Below the pieces are notes generated by a model. That model did not search any database, was not told the origin of the DNA, and worked only from the letters and a program-made list of their open reading frames with translations. From NCBI RefSeq assembly GCF_024294905.1, contig NZ_JANCOC010000004.1, positions 1 to 64,000 of the forward strand: a stretch of DNA of 64,000 nucleotides, read 5' to 3'. Shown piece after piece: positions 19,189 through 27,049 of this stretch; the first letter of the stretch is position 1; every line of letters starts with the position of its first letter. A program made the position numbers and the translations under genes. The DNA is from Rothia gullae (GTDB lineage: Bacteria; Actinomycetota; Actinomycetes; Actinomycetales; Micrococcaceae).

Positions 19189-20412
19189 ATGGCTAAGGCA
19201 CTGTCCGAACTGCTCGAAGAAGGCGTCGCAGGCCGCCACGTTCTCGTCCGTTCCGACCTGAACGTACCCCTGAAGGACGGCATTGTCACCGACGACGGCC
19301 GCGTCCGCGCATCCCTGCCCGTCATTGAGAAGCTTGCCAAGGCTGGCGCACGCGTTATCGTGACCGCACACCTGGGCCGCCCCAAGGGCAAGGTCGACCC
19401 CCAGTACTCCATCGCACCGGCAGCTGCACGCCTGGCTGAGCTGGCATCCGTGCCTGTGAAGGTTGCAACCGACCTGGTAGGCGAGGATGCAAAGGCTAAG
19501 GCAGCAGCCCTGGCTGACGGTGAAGTTCTGGTCGTTGAGAACGTCCGCTACGACGCACGCGAAACCTCCAAAGATGACGCAGAGCGCGGCGAGTTCGCTG
19601 ACGAGCTGGTCGCACTGACCGGTGAGAACGGCGCATACGTGAACGACGCATTCGGTGCAGTTCACCGCAAGCACGCTTCCGTCTACGACGTTGCTAAGCG
19701 TCTGCCTGCATACCTGGGTGACCTGGTGAAGAAGGAAGTTGACGTTCTGGCTAAGACCCTGAACGATCCCGAGCGTCCCTTCGTTGTGGTCATGGGTGGC
19801 GCTAAGGTTTCCGATAAGCTCGCCGTGATCGACAACCTGATTGGTAAGGCTGACAGCATCCTCATTGGTGGCGGCATGGGCTACACCTTTGCATACGCAC
19901 AGGGCTACGAGGTTGGCCAGTCGCTGCTGGAGAAGGACCAGGTCGAGAACGTTCTGCGTTACCTGAAGGAAGCTCCCGAGAAGGGCACCGAGATCATCAC
20001 CGCTGTTGACGTGATCTGGGCTGACGCGTTCTCCGCTGATGCTAACACCGAGGTCCGCCCCGTTGAGGATCTGACCGGCGGTAAGCTGGGCGCAGAGGCT
20101 GAGGGCCTGGACATTGGCCCCAAGACCGCTGAGATTTTCGCTGAGAAGATCAAGGGCGCAAAGACCATCTTCTGGAACGGCCCCGTTGGCGTGTTCGAGA
20201 TTGCTCCCTTCGCTGAGGGTACCCGCGCGGTGGCACAGGCTATCGTCGACTCTGACGCATTCTCCATCATTGGTGGTGGCGACTCCGCTTCTGCAGTCCG
20301 TAACCTGGGCTTCAAGGATGAGCAGTTCGGCCACATCTCCACCGGTGGTGGAGCTTCCCTTGAGTACATTGAGGGTAAGACCCTGCCCGGCCTGGAGGCA
20401 CTAGGCGCCTAA
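19189..20412 (+). CDS. pgk: Phosphoglycerate kinase
   Basis: Pgk makes ATP from 1,3-bisphosphoglycerate. The 407-residue, two-domain enzyme shows VLVRSDLNVPLKDG, HLGRPKGKVDPQYS, ENVRYDARETSKDD, ILIGGGMGYTF, the FWNGPVGVFE hinge and IIGGGDSASAV. ATG 19189 follows a full AGGAGG seven bases upstream, so a longer frame from 19135 is not used. In most relatives tpiA follows directly; here a five-gene cassette intervenes. Confidence 0.97.
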   Translation: MAKALSELLEEGVAGRHVLVRSDLNVPLKDGIVTDDGRVRASLPVIEKLAKAGARVIVTAHLGRPKGKVDPQYSIAPAAARLAELASVPVKVATDLVGEDAKAKAAALADGEVLVVENVRYDARETSKDDAERGEFADELVALTGENGAYVNDAFGAVHRKHASVYDVAKRLPAYLGDLVKKEVDVLAKTLNDPERPFVVVMGGAKVSDKLAVIDNLIGKADSILIGGGMGYTFAYAQGYEVGQSLLEKDQVENVLRYLKEAPEKGTEIITAVDVIWADAFSADANTEVRPVEDLTGGKLGAEAEGLDIGPKTAEIFAEKIKGAKTIFWNGPVGVFEIAPFAEGTRAVAQAIVDSDAFSIIGGGDSASAVRNLGFKDEQFGHISTGGGASLEYIEGKTLPGLEALGA

Positions 20413-20451
20413 TCTGGGTGCACAGATTTAGTACACGGTTTTAGTGTAGGG

Positions 20452-20498
20452 AACCCCCGCCGGACAGTACTTTCGGTACTGCGCTGGCGGGGGTTTCT
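20452..20498 (+). terminator. Terminator after pgk
   Basis: AACCCCCGCC and its complement (20486-20495) enclose a second stem AGTAC-TTTC-GTACT and are followed by TTTCTTT. It ends the glycolytic transcript before the inserted cassette. Confidence 0.85.
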
Positions 20499-20963
20499 TT
20501 CTGGGCTTTTGAGATGGGCTCTTCGTGGCTGGCTGTGGGAGGTGGAAGCAGAGAGAGGTGGAATCCGTCCTACCGAGTTCGTGCGCAGAGTGTGCGTGTG
20601 TTACCTTGAAAGGTGTGTGATTCTCACTGTCACCGAGAGGGAGCACACATGCAACGAGTGTGAGCGAGGAAGCTCGTTCACTGTCACATCAACTTCCGGA
20701 AGTAAATATATGGTTACTTTTCAGGCTTATGCCGTCCCTGTACCTTTTCAAGGTGAGTACGCTGAGGTTCTCACAACGAGGCTCTCACGATGCGGCTCAA
20801 GCATCTAACTCAGACAAGTCAGATGTTGACTCGCTAAAGGTATTTATTCGTTTAATGATCTCATTTGTTATATGAACAATGAGTGTTCTTCTTAAGTTGA
20901 TGCATTAGATATTTCAACTTACAACAAATGTAGAAAATTTATGTAACCCCAAGGATTATTGCG
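20499..20963. other. Intergenic left flank of the inserted cassette
   Basis: About 465 bp with rising A/T content. Short frames at 20509-20808 and 20660-20875 lack ribosome-binding sites and recognisable content. The phrase TTCACTGTCACA, or close forms of it, recurs around 20630 and 20680. The last 120 bp is A/T-rich and is the likely promoter region for the gene at 20964. Confidence 0.5.
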
Positions 20964-21722
20964 GTGAGTATTATTTATCCTACTTCTCGTAGAAGACTTA
21001 TAAAGAGTGCGCTTGGAGTTAGTAGCGTCTTAGCTTTGAGTGCCTGCTCATCCACGCCAAAAACCAAAGAGAATAAATCAAAAGAAACCCCTTCGGCGAC
21101 AGCGAGCGCTTCTCCGAAGCATAATGCCTACGCAAAACCGTTTCATAATGATCGTGACTATCGACGAACATATGAAATCGGTGATATCAACAATATTGGT
21201 ATATATGAACCGGCAACGGAGGGACATCCCGCATACGCTGCACCGCCTCCATACTATGAGAACGCTTTTGAACGGGATATGACAGCAACCTCTATGCGCT
21301 ATGCCGTTACATATTACGCAAACTATCAGAACTACATGCTTCTAGCCGGTGATGCACGGCGACTCTATCTTAAAAATATGCTAGGAGGATTGTTCTTCCC
21401 CACCATTCAAGAACTCTACGACAAAGGCGCTGGCTGGGTTATTACCCCGAACCAGCGAATTCTTGCCCTCACGATTCTTGAACGTCAGCCCCGTATTGTG
21501 GATGAAGCAAATCACCTATGCGAAATTAACGTTCGATACGATCTGAACCGAGAAGCGAAAGTGTTTATCGCAGCGGAGAAAAAGCTCTACCCGATTACTG
21601 ATTTTGACACCCGCAACCTTGTTACAAACGGTTCCATCTACGGAACTATGGTGTGCCGATTCTTAGATCCAAAGTGGGAAGTGAACTTTACCCCCACAAA
21701 TGGCTCAACGCAGGGGAACTAA
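20964..21722 (+). CDS. Tat-type lipoprotein, cassette paralogue A1
   Basis: No function is known. The 252-residue product starts SRRRLIKSALGVSSVLALSAC, combining a twin-arginine motif at residues 8-14 with a lipobox ending at Cys28, so it should be exported folded and anchored as a lipoprotein. A 25-residue Ser/Lys/Thr/Ala linker follows. The folded part contains IYEPATEGHPAYAAPPPYY, YANYQNYMLLAGDARRL, GAGWVITPNQRI, DFDTRNL. The same landmarks occur in the three genes that follow, most closely in 22663-23262. GTG 20964 has AAGGA eight bases upstream. Base composition is more A/T-rich than pgk or tpiA. Remote similarity to DUF6318-type actinobacterial lipoproteins is my inference. Confidence 0.8.
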   Translation: MSIIYPTSRRRLIKSALGVSSVLALSACSSTPKTKENKSKETPSATASASPKHNAYAKPFHNDRDYRRTYEIGDINNIGIYEPATEGHPAYAAPPPYYENAFERDMTATSMRYAVTYYANYQNYMLLAGDARRLYLKNMLGGLFFPTIQELYDKGAGWVITPNQRILALTILERQPRIVDEANHLCEINVRYDLNREAKVFIAAEKKLYPITDFDTRNLVTNGSIYGTMVCRFLDPKWEVNFTPTNGSTQGN

Positions 21723-21737
21723 AGGAAAGGAAACACA

Positions 21738-22604
21738 ATGAAGGAAAACAATAACACCCCTGTTTCTTGGGAATCCTCAACCGGCGATAACCCATCAGAG
21801 CAGAAGAAGAACCCCAAAATCTCTCGTCGTGCCCTGTTACTGGGATCTGCTGTGGTAGGTACCGCTGCGGCATCAGGTCTGTATGTAGCTGGCTCAAACT
21901 TAAAATTTTCGTCAAACGAACGAACCTCGCAAGAAGATACCGCGTGGAAACGAAACCAGGCACTAGCCGCAGCCGAACCCACAACAAAAATTGCAGACGA
22001 AGACAATAAGAACGCTGCAGGAGGGCTATACGGTCGGCTGGTGTACACCGCATACCGCAAGGACGGTCTCTACGTTCCCGCAACCCGTGAGAGCCCCGCA
22101 CAGAATGTACCCTACCCGGTTATCCAGGAGAAGATGAATACATACGATATTTCAGGTATGTACTTGTTCTTTGCCTACTATAATGCCGCCAAGAACTACG
22201 GGTATTTGACCGGTGACCTTGAGCCCCTAGCAAAGATAGTTGACCCCGAAAAAGTTATCTTTTCTAATGTGTACGAATTTATCGCCAATAACCAGGGGTG
22301 GATTGTTTCGGACCAAGAAATTGAATCGTATATGGTGCAAACCCCCGGATACGGTAGTCGAGAGATTCAGGGACGAAAAATATACAAGATGCAGACGGAA
22401 TTGTCGATATATGGAGACGCTTATTTTGTGTATCGCGATACCGGCGAAGTGAAGTATTTTCGGGATATGTTTCATACTGACCGACACCCGACTATAAATT
22501 TCTACGGCGAGTTTTTGGACGGACGCTGGGTAAGCGTTGACGAAAATCTGCAGGGCGATCTCTTATTACCCAAGGGTGCTTCTGTGGCTGGATATATGAA
22601 ATAG
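21738..22604 (+). CDS. Tat-exported protein, cassette paralogue B1
   Basis: Function unknown. The 288-residue product has a 28-residue polar N terminus, then ISRRALLLGSAVVGTAAASGLYVAG, a twin-arginine signal or anchor without a lipobox cysteine. The mature part holds LVYTAYRKDGLYVPATRESP, AQNVPYPVIQEKM, YYNAAKNYGYLTGDLEPLAKIV, NNQGWIVSDQEIES. The PAT...PA...P..P and NYGYLTGD..PL pattern resembles DUF6318 proteins. It matches 23265-24143 most closely (LVYTAYxxxGxYVPATxExxAQNVPYPV) and the A-type genes more weakly. It starts 15 bases after A1 behind AAAGGAAAG, so it is co-transcribed. Confidence 0.8.
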   Translation: MKENNNTPVSWESSTGDNPSEQKKNPKISRRALLLGSAVVGTAAASGLYVAGSNLKFSSNERTSQEDTAWKRNQALAAAEPTTKIADEDNKNAAGGLYGRLVYTAYRKDGLYVPATRESPAQNVPYPVIQEKMNTYDISGMYLFFAYYNAAKNYGYLTGDLEPLAKIVDPEKVIFSNVYEFIANNQGWIVSDQEIESYMVQTPGYGSREIQGRKIYKMQTELSIYGDAYFVYRDTGEVKYFRDMFHTDRHPTINFYGEFLDGRWVSVDENLQGDLLLPKGASVAGYMK

Positions 22605-22662
22605 GTTCATGAATTCAAATTATCGTTAGGTAATGAGAGATATATTTTAGAAAGGAGAGGAA

Positions 22663-23262
22663 ATGACTGTCGACCCGGAGTGGACTAAAAAATTCTTCAA
22701 TCAAGAAGACTATAGGGGAGAATACCATCTTGTCGATACTGACATGATTGGGGTTCACGCCCCAGCTAACCAGGAGCATCCTGCATATTCCTCACCTATA
22801 CCGGGATATGTTTTCTCATACAATCCTATATTTACAGTTCAAATTTTAAAATATTTCTGTGAATATTATTATGGATGCCAAAACTATATGCTTTTGGCAT
22901 CCGATTCGCGCCGCCTCGAATATGCAATGACCGCCCAAGAACTATTCTTCCCCGCCATTCAAGATATCTTTGATGAGGGAAAAGGCTGGGTTATCACCCC
23001 CAACCAACAAATCTTGACCATGCACATTCTCGAAGCACAACCGCGCATCCATAACGAAGAACAAAAAATCTTCGACTGGAACGTCAAATTCGACATCCTC
23101 CCTGAAGCTAAAGTCTTCCGCAAGGATACCGGGCAGCTACAGCCCATCGCCGACTTTGATACGCGCGGACTCCTCCGCGACGGAGCAATCCACGGCACCC
23201 TGCGCTCCCGTTTCCTTAACCCCGGATGGGACATCCACTTCATCCCCGAAAAGGAGGCCTAA
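22663..23262 (+). CDS. Cassette paralogue A2, lacking a signal peptide
   Basis: A 199-residue copy of the A1 mature domain: HPAYSSPIPGY, YYGCQNYMLLASDSRRLEYA, LFFPAIQDIFDEGKGWVITPNQQIL, ILEAQPRIHNEE, PIADFDTRGLLRDGAIHGTLRSRFLNPGWDIHF. It begins MTVDPEWTKKFFNQEDYRGEYHLVD directly after AAAGGAGAGG, with no twin-arginine signal, hydrophobic stretch or lipobox, and none is encoded in the 58 bases upstream. It is either a cytoplasmic member or a 5'-truncated duplicate with a new start. The intact reading frame and good ribosome-binding site argue that it is translated. Confidence 0.75.
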   Translation: MTVDPEWTKKFFNQEDYRGEYHLVDTDMIGVHAPANQEHPAYSSPIPGYVFSYNPIFTVQILKYFCEYYYGCQNYMLLASDSRRLEYAMTAQELFFPAIQDIFDEGKGWVITPNQQILTMHILEAQPRIHNEEQKIFDWNVKFDILPEAKVFRKDTGQLQPIADFDTRGLLRDGAIHGTLRSRFLNPGWDIHFIPEKEA

Positions 23263-23264
23263 CC

Positions 23265-24143
23265 ATGGGGCCCCAACGCAAAGAACAGGAGACGAACGGA
23301 ACGCTGGGTTCCTCCCCGGAAGCTCCGCCGGCATCTTCTGGTCAGCTACTCGCTCATCAGCAGGAACCGCGGAAGCCCCGCTTTTCTCGTCGTGCCCTCG
23401 CAATAGCAGGCGTAGGAACCCTCGGTGCCGTCATCGCCGGTCGGCAGACCGGTATCCTCGCCACCAATGAGGAAAAGCACGAAGCGCGCCTTCTTAAACG
23501 AGATAGAGCACTTATCGAGCTGGCACCTGAACAAAAATTTGATGATTATGTAGACAGTGGAAGTTCATCCGGTCTGCTCGTGTACACCGCCTACGAACGC
23601 AACGGCAGGTACGTGCCCGCTACCGAAGAGCGTGCCGCTCAGAATGTGCCTTACCCCGTTCTGCAGCCAGGTATTGATGAATATAGTCGCGGTGGTTTTT
23701 ATACTTTCCAAGCATATTTTTATGCTGCCCTGAACTATTTCTACTACACGGGAGATACCAAACCACTATCCAAAGTAGTTACCCCTGAAAAAGTGGTATC
23801 TAAAGAGATTCTTGAAATGTATCAGAGAAACCTTGGGTGGATTGTTTCTGCCCAGGATCTCTACCAGGTTAGAATTAGGATTCCCGGAATCGGTACGCGG
23901 TCTAAAAACCGTCGCAAGATATATCAATACCAGGGATCCACTTTTATCCCTGAGGATGCATTTTTCTGTGTACGGCAGACAGGAGAGAAACTACCTATCA
24001 ATAAGTTCTTGAAGACCGGCGAGGAGGAATATGTATTCCTTTATGCGGAGCACCTGCGCGGCCGCTGGGTGCTGGTGGAAGACGATAAGGACGCCACGCC
24101 GTTGTACCCTCCGGGATTCTCCCTCGAAGGGCTAGAGGTATAA
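23265..24143 (+). CDS. Tat-exported protein, cassette paralogue B2
   Basis: A 292-residue relative of B1. A 40-residue polar N terminus precedes FSRRALAIAGVGTLGAVIAG, a twin-arginine hydrophobic segment. The mature part has LLVYTAYERNGRYVPATEE, AQNVPYPVLQPGI, YFYAALNYFYYTGDTKPLSKVV, RNLGWIVSAQDLY and a C-terminal GRWVLVEDD. ATG 23265 is two bases after the A2 stop and is served by AAGGAGG inside A2, so A2 and B2 are translationally close. An upstream in-frame ATG at 23226 overlaps A2 and is rejected. The A-B-A-B order suggests duplication of a two-gene unit. Confidence 0.8.
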   Translation: MGPQRKEQETNGTLGSSPEAPPASSGQLLAHQQEPRKPRFSRRALAIAGVGTLGAVIAGRQTGILATNEEKHEARLLKRDRALIELAPEQKFDDYVDSGSSSGLLVYTAYERNGRYVPATEERAAQNVPYPVLQPGIDEYSRGGFYTFQAYFYAALNYFYYTGDTKPLSKVVTPEKVVSKEILEMYQRNLGWIVSAQDLYQVRIRIPGIGTRSKNRRKIYQYQGSTFIPEDAFFCVRQTGEKLPINKFLKTGEEEYVFLYAEHLRGRWVLVEDDKDATPLYPPGFSLEGLEV

Positions 24144-24212
24144 GATCCCATCTTCCCGGTAGTCGCACGACATCATCGATAACCACACCACATCAACCAC
24201 CCTAGGAGACAT

Positions 24213-24782
24213 ATGGAACAGTCACCCCAGAACCCCGGTGAGCCCGCGCAGGATAGCACCATGCAAGCTAGCACCGTGCAGGGCAGCCCCTTGCCGGAGA
24301 ATACTGCGCAGAGCAATGCTGTACAGGAAAACACCGTGCGGAACAACGCTGCAGAAAGCACCACGGTAGAAGCCAGTGCAGTACCTACCGCGACCGTCCT
24401 CCAGAGCCCCGCGCAAGACCCCGCCGTAGATGGTGCCGCCCCCGCAGAGCCTAAGCGCATGGGCCTGTATGCACTCGTCTGTATCCCGGCTGCAGTTCCA
24501 CTAGGAGCATCTATCGGCGGGATACCTCTAATGTGGCTGTACCTGACGTATACGACAGGTCCTAACGCAACACCGCTGATTATCATGAGCATCATCATCT
24601 GGGCGTGCGTTGCGTTCGCATACTGTGCCCTCGTCGCCTGGATTACCGAAGCAATCGCCACTCGCAAGCTACCTTGGGCACAATCTCTCGGCAAATGCGC
24701 ACGAGCGATGGCACTCGATACAATCATCATCACCATCATCATTCTCTGTCTGACTGCATCTGTCGTAGGAAACCGCTACTAA
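24213..24782 (+). CDS. Small membrane protein with Thr/Ala/Gln/Asn-rich N terminus
   Basis: Not recognised. The 189-residue product has about 80 N-terminal residues built of loosely repeated blocks such as NTAQSNAVQENTVRNN and STTVEASAVPTATV, with no hydrophobic segment. After PAEPKRMGLYALVCIP, three to four membrane helices follow (about residues 82-115, 122-148 and 165-185). It follows B2 by 69 bases behind TAGGAG and closes the cassette. A hairpin at 24813 comes next. It may anchor or assist the four exported proteins, but only position supports that. Confidence 0.65.
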   Translation: MEQSPQNPGEPAQDSTMQASTVQGSPLPENTAQSNAVQENTVRNNAAESTTVEASAVPTATVLQSPAQDPAVDGAAPAEPKRMGLYALVCIPAAVPLGASIGGIPLMWLYLTYTTGPNATPLIIMSIIIWACVAFAYCALVAWITEAIATRKLPWAQSLGKCARAMALDTIIITIIILCLTASVVGNRY

Positions 24783-24812
24783 CACACCGTAGACAAACAT
24801 CACCGGCAGAAC

Positions 24813-24850
24813 ACCGGCAGGGTAGAGCCCCTAAGCTCCACCCTGCCGGT
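24813..24850 (+). terminator. Terminator closing the inserted cassette
   Basis: A 16-bp stem with one mismatch (24813-24828 with 24835-24850) and six-base loop. There is no T run. Confidence 0.65.
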
Positions 24851-25025
24851 ACTTCGTATCCGGGCTCAACACGATTAGTGAACGTAGGGTGAGAATAGTC
24901 AAGGCTATAGCATAAAACCGCGCCGAACCAGTGAAAATATGCCGCCAACCCTCTAAAATAGAAAAGGAAAATTCCGAACAATAACCCCGCCCGGCATACC
25001 GCGCGGGAAAGCTAAGGAGCGAACT

Positions 25026-25802
25026 ATGTCGCGTAAGCCCCTCATCGCAGGCAACTGGAAGATGAACCTCAACCACGCAGAGGCAGTCACCCTCGTCCAG
25101 AAGCTCGCATGGACCCTCGACGACGCAAACTTCAACTTCTCCGCAACCGAAGTAGCCGTCTTCCCGCCCTTCACCGACATCCGTTCCGTGCAGACCCTCG
25201 TCGAAGGCGACAAGCTGGACATCCTCTACGGCGGCCAGGACCTCTCCGTCCACGACTCCGGCGCATACACCGGCGAAATCTCCGGCGCATTCCTCTCCAA
25301 GCTCGGCGCAACCTTCGTGCTCGTCGGCCACTCCGAGCGCCGCACCTACCACCACGAAAGCGACGAGCTGTGCGCAGCAAAGGTTCAGGCAGCATACAAG
25401 CACGGCCTGACCCCCGTCCTCTGCGTCGGTGAGCCCCTCGAAATCCGCGAAGCAGGCACCCACGTCGAGTACACTCTCGAGCAGTTGCGTGGCTCCATCG
25501 CAGGTCTGACCGCTGAGCAGGCAGAAACCCTCGTCATCGCATACGAGCCCGTCTGGGCAATTGGCACCGGCAAGGTTGCAACCGCAGACGACGCACAGGA
25601 AATGTCCGCAGCAATCCGCGCAGAAATCGCTAAGCTCTACTCCGCAGACGTTGCAGAGAAGGTTCGCGTTCTCTACGGCGGCTCCGTCAAGTCCTCCTCC
25701 GCACCCTCCATCATGGGCAAGGAAGACGTGGACGGCGTGCTCGTCGGCGGCGCATCCCTGCAGGCTGACGAATTCGCAGCAATCGCACGTTTCGACGCAT
25801 AA
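25026..25802 (+). CDS. tpiA: Triosephosphate isomerase
   Basis: TpiA interconverts dihydroxyacetone phosphate and glyceraldehyde 3-phosphate. The 258-residue TIM barrel has [13 protein letters not shown] (active Lys), the [15 protein letters not shown] loop (catalytic His), [15 protein letters not shown] (catalytic Glu and loop 6) and the phosphate-binding [11 protein letters not shown] and [13 protein letters not shown] 25026 follows AAGGAG. Codon bias is extreme, as in gap and pgk. The gene presumably followed pgk before the cassette was inserted and now needs its own promoter, which must lie in 24851-25025. Confidence 0.97.
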   Translation: MSRKPLIAGNWKMNLNHAEAVTLVQKLAWTLDDANFNFSATEVAVFPPFTDIRSVQTLVEGDKLDILYGGQDLSVHDSGAYTGEISGAFLSKLGATFVLVGHSERRTYHHESDELCAAKVQAAYKHGLTPVLCVGEPLEIREAGTHVEYTLEQLRGSIAGLTAEQAETLVIAYEPVWAIGTGKVATADDAQEMSAAIRAEIAKLYSADVAEKVRVLYGGSVKSSSAPSIMGKEDVDGVLVGGASLQADEFAAIARFDA

Positions 25803-25835
25803 AACCCCGACGCGCCATAGCGTCTCATAGCGTTA

Positions 25836-25870
25836 CAGCGCCCGGCGGGTACCCACCCGACCGGGCGCTG
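25836..25870 (+). terminator. Terminator after tpiA
   Basis: CAGCGCCCGG (25836-25845) pairs with CCGGGCGCTG (25861-25870) around an inner GGGT/ACCC stem. Confidence 0.75.
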
Positions 25871-26015
25871 AACCATTTAACCACCACCGGAGATAGCGGT
25901 GGATGTATGAGGCGGGCGTAAGAGGAGGGTGCATGAGGCGGGGGAGAAGAGCCGGGCGCGTTCGCCCCTAACCGCAAAACCCATCCAGAATACGCCGACC
26001 CCGCAGTTCGCCCCG

Positions 26016-26021
26016 TACACT
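26016..26021 (+). promoter_or_regulatory. Candidate -10 box, leaderless transcript
   Basis: TACACT ends 8 bases before the ATG at 26029, and no Shine-Dalgarno sequence is present. Confidence 0.5.
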
Positions 26022-26028
26022 TAACGGC

Positions 26029-26493
26029 ATGTTCAGCTTTGGTTTTTCCCTGGTCATCGCAGCTCTCGTCGGCATGATTCTCTACAGCTACCTGCGCAAC
26101 CGCAAAGTGGGTGCCCCGCGCCTACCCGGCAACGACGGCGGGAACATCGGCTACGCAGGCGGCGCAGAATACCAGGAACCCTCGCCCGAATACCAGTACT
26201 TCGAGAGCCGCCGAGAAGCATTCCTCGACCAGCTCTACAGCCGCACCTCCTCACCGGAAATCCCCGTGACCCTCACCCTGCGCGACTGGGTAGACCAGGG
26301 CTTCTACGCTGAAGGAGGCGCCTACTGGGCTGCCGCGCAGCAGTTCACCTACTACCTCATCGACGGCGGATACGTGCGCGCCTACGACACCGAAGGCGAC
26401 GAACTCACCGCCCAGCGTGTGCTCACCGACCGCCCCGCAGCCCTGCAGCTGACCCCCAGCGAATACCAGCGCCGCAGCAACCGCGCCGCGTAA
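26029..26493 (+). CDS. Single-pass membrane protein of unknown function
   Basis: Not recognised. The 154-residue product opens with one membrane helix (FSFGFSLVIAALVGMILYSYL, about residues 2-22) and a basic stop-transfer RNRK, so the remainder is probably cytoplasmic. The soluble part has a Gly/Tyr/Glu-rich linker and a compact domain with TLRDWVDQGFYAEGGAYWAAAQQFTYYLIDGGYVRAYDTEGDE, in which Trp, Tyr and Gly are abundant. It lies between tpiA and secG with its own leaderless promoter and may be co-transcribed with secG. Confidence 0.65.
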   Translation: MFSFGFSLVIAALVGMILYSYLRNRKVGAPRLPGNDGGNIGYAGGAEYQEPSPEYQYFESRREAFLDQLYSRTSSPEIPVTLTLRDWVDQGFYAEGGAYWAAAQQFTYYLIDGGYVRAYDTEGDELTAQRVLTDRPAALQLTPSEYQRRSNRAA

Positions 26494-26601
26494 AAAGCTG
26501 CCCCAACGTGACCGAATGGCGGCTGTAGCGTATAGTTAAAACCGTCTGTCTGCACCCCGCAGCCCAGGCACCCCACCAGAAGACAACGAAGGAAGGTCCC
26601 C

Positions 26602-26859
26602 ATGGACGTCATCATGAACGTACTCATGGTCATCATCGCCATTACCAGCGTGATCGCAGTGATGCTTGTGTTGCTCAACCGCGGTCAGGGCGGCGGCCTC
26701 TCCGACATGTTCGGCGGCGGTATGACCAACTCCCTGAACTCCTCCGGTATGGCGTCTAAGAACCTGATCCGCCTGACCGTCACCGTGATCGTCATCTGGG
26801 TTATCGCAGTGGTCCTGTACGGCCTGGCAATGCGCTTCAACGGCCAGATTGTCGTCTAG
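26602..26859 (+). CDS. secG: Preprotein translocase subunit SecG
   Basis: SecG is the auxiliary subunit of the SecYEG channel and assists SecA-driven export. The 85-residue protein has two membrane helices (residues 5-24 and 57-78) joined by the conserved loop LLNRGQGGGLSDMFGGG. ATG 26602 follows GAAGGAAGG. The position after tpiA is the usual one in actinobacteria. Confidence 0.93.
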   Translation: MDVIMNVLMVIIAITSVIAVMLVLLNRGQGGGLSDMFGGGMTNSLNSSGMASKNLIRLTVTVIVIWVIAVVLYGLAMRFNGQIVV

Positions 26860-26917
26860 CTAGAGCCTCTCATCAGAGCCCACGCCCACCCCACCGAGGG
26901 TGAGCCAATAGAGCTTC

Positions 26918-26956
26918 TCCCCGGCACTTCTCAACCGAGAATGCCGGGGATTTTTT
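26918..26956 (+). terminator. Terminator after secG
   Basis: TCCCCGGCA (26918-26926) pairs with TGCCGGGGA (26942-26950), with an inner TTCTC/GAGAA stem, and is followed by six T. This is a textbook intrinsic terminator. Confidence 0.92.
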
Positions 26957-27049
26957 ATGCACCAAACTGCAATGACGAAAGCGGTAGCGGGACGCGAATC
27001 TTTACGGCATGATAGGACGTATACACCACATACGAAAGGCAAAGAAGCC

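Noticed and set aside
20509..20875. Short open frames between pgk and the first cassette gene
   Set aside because: No ribosome-binding sites, no recognisable motifs, and they overlap each other.
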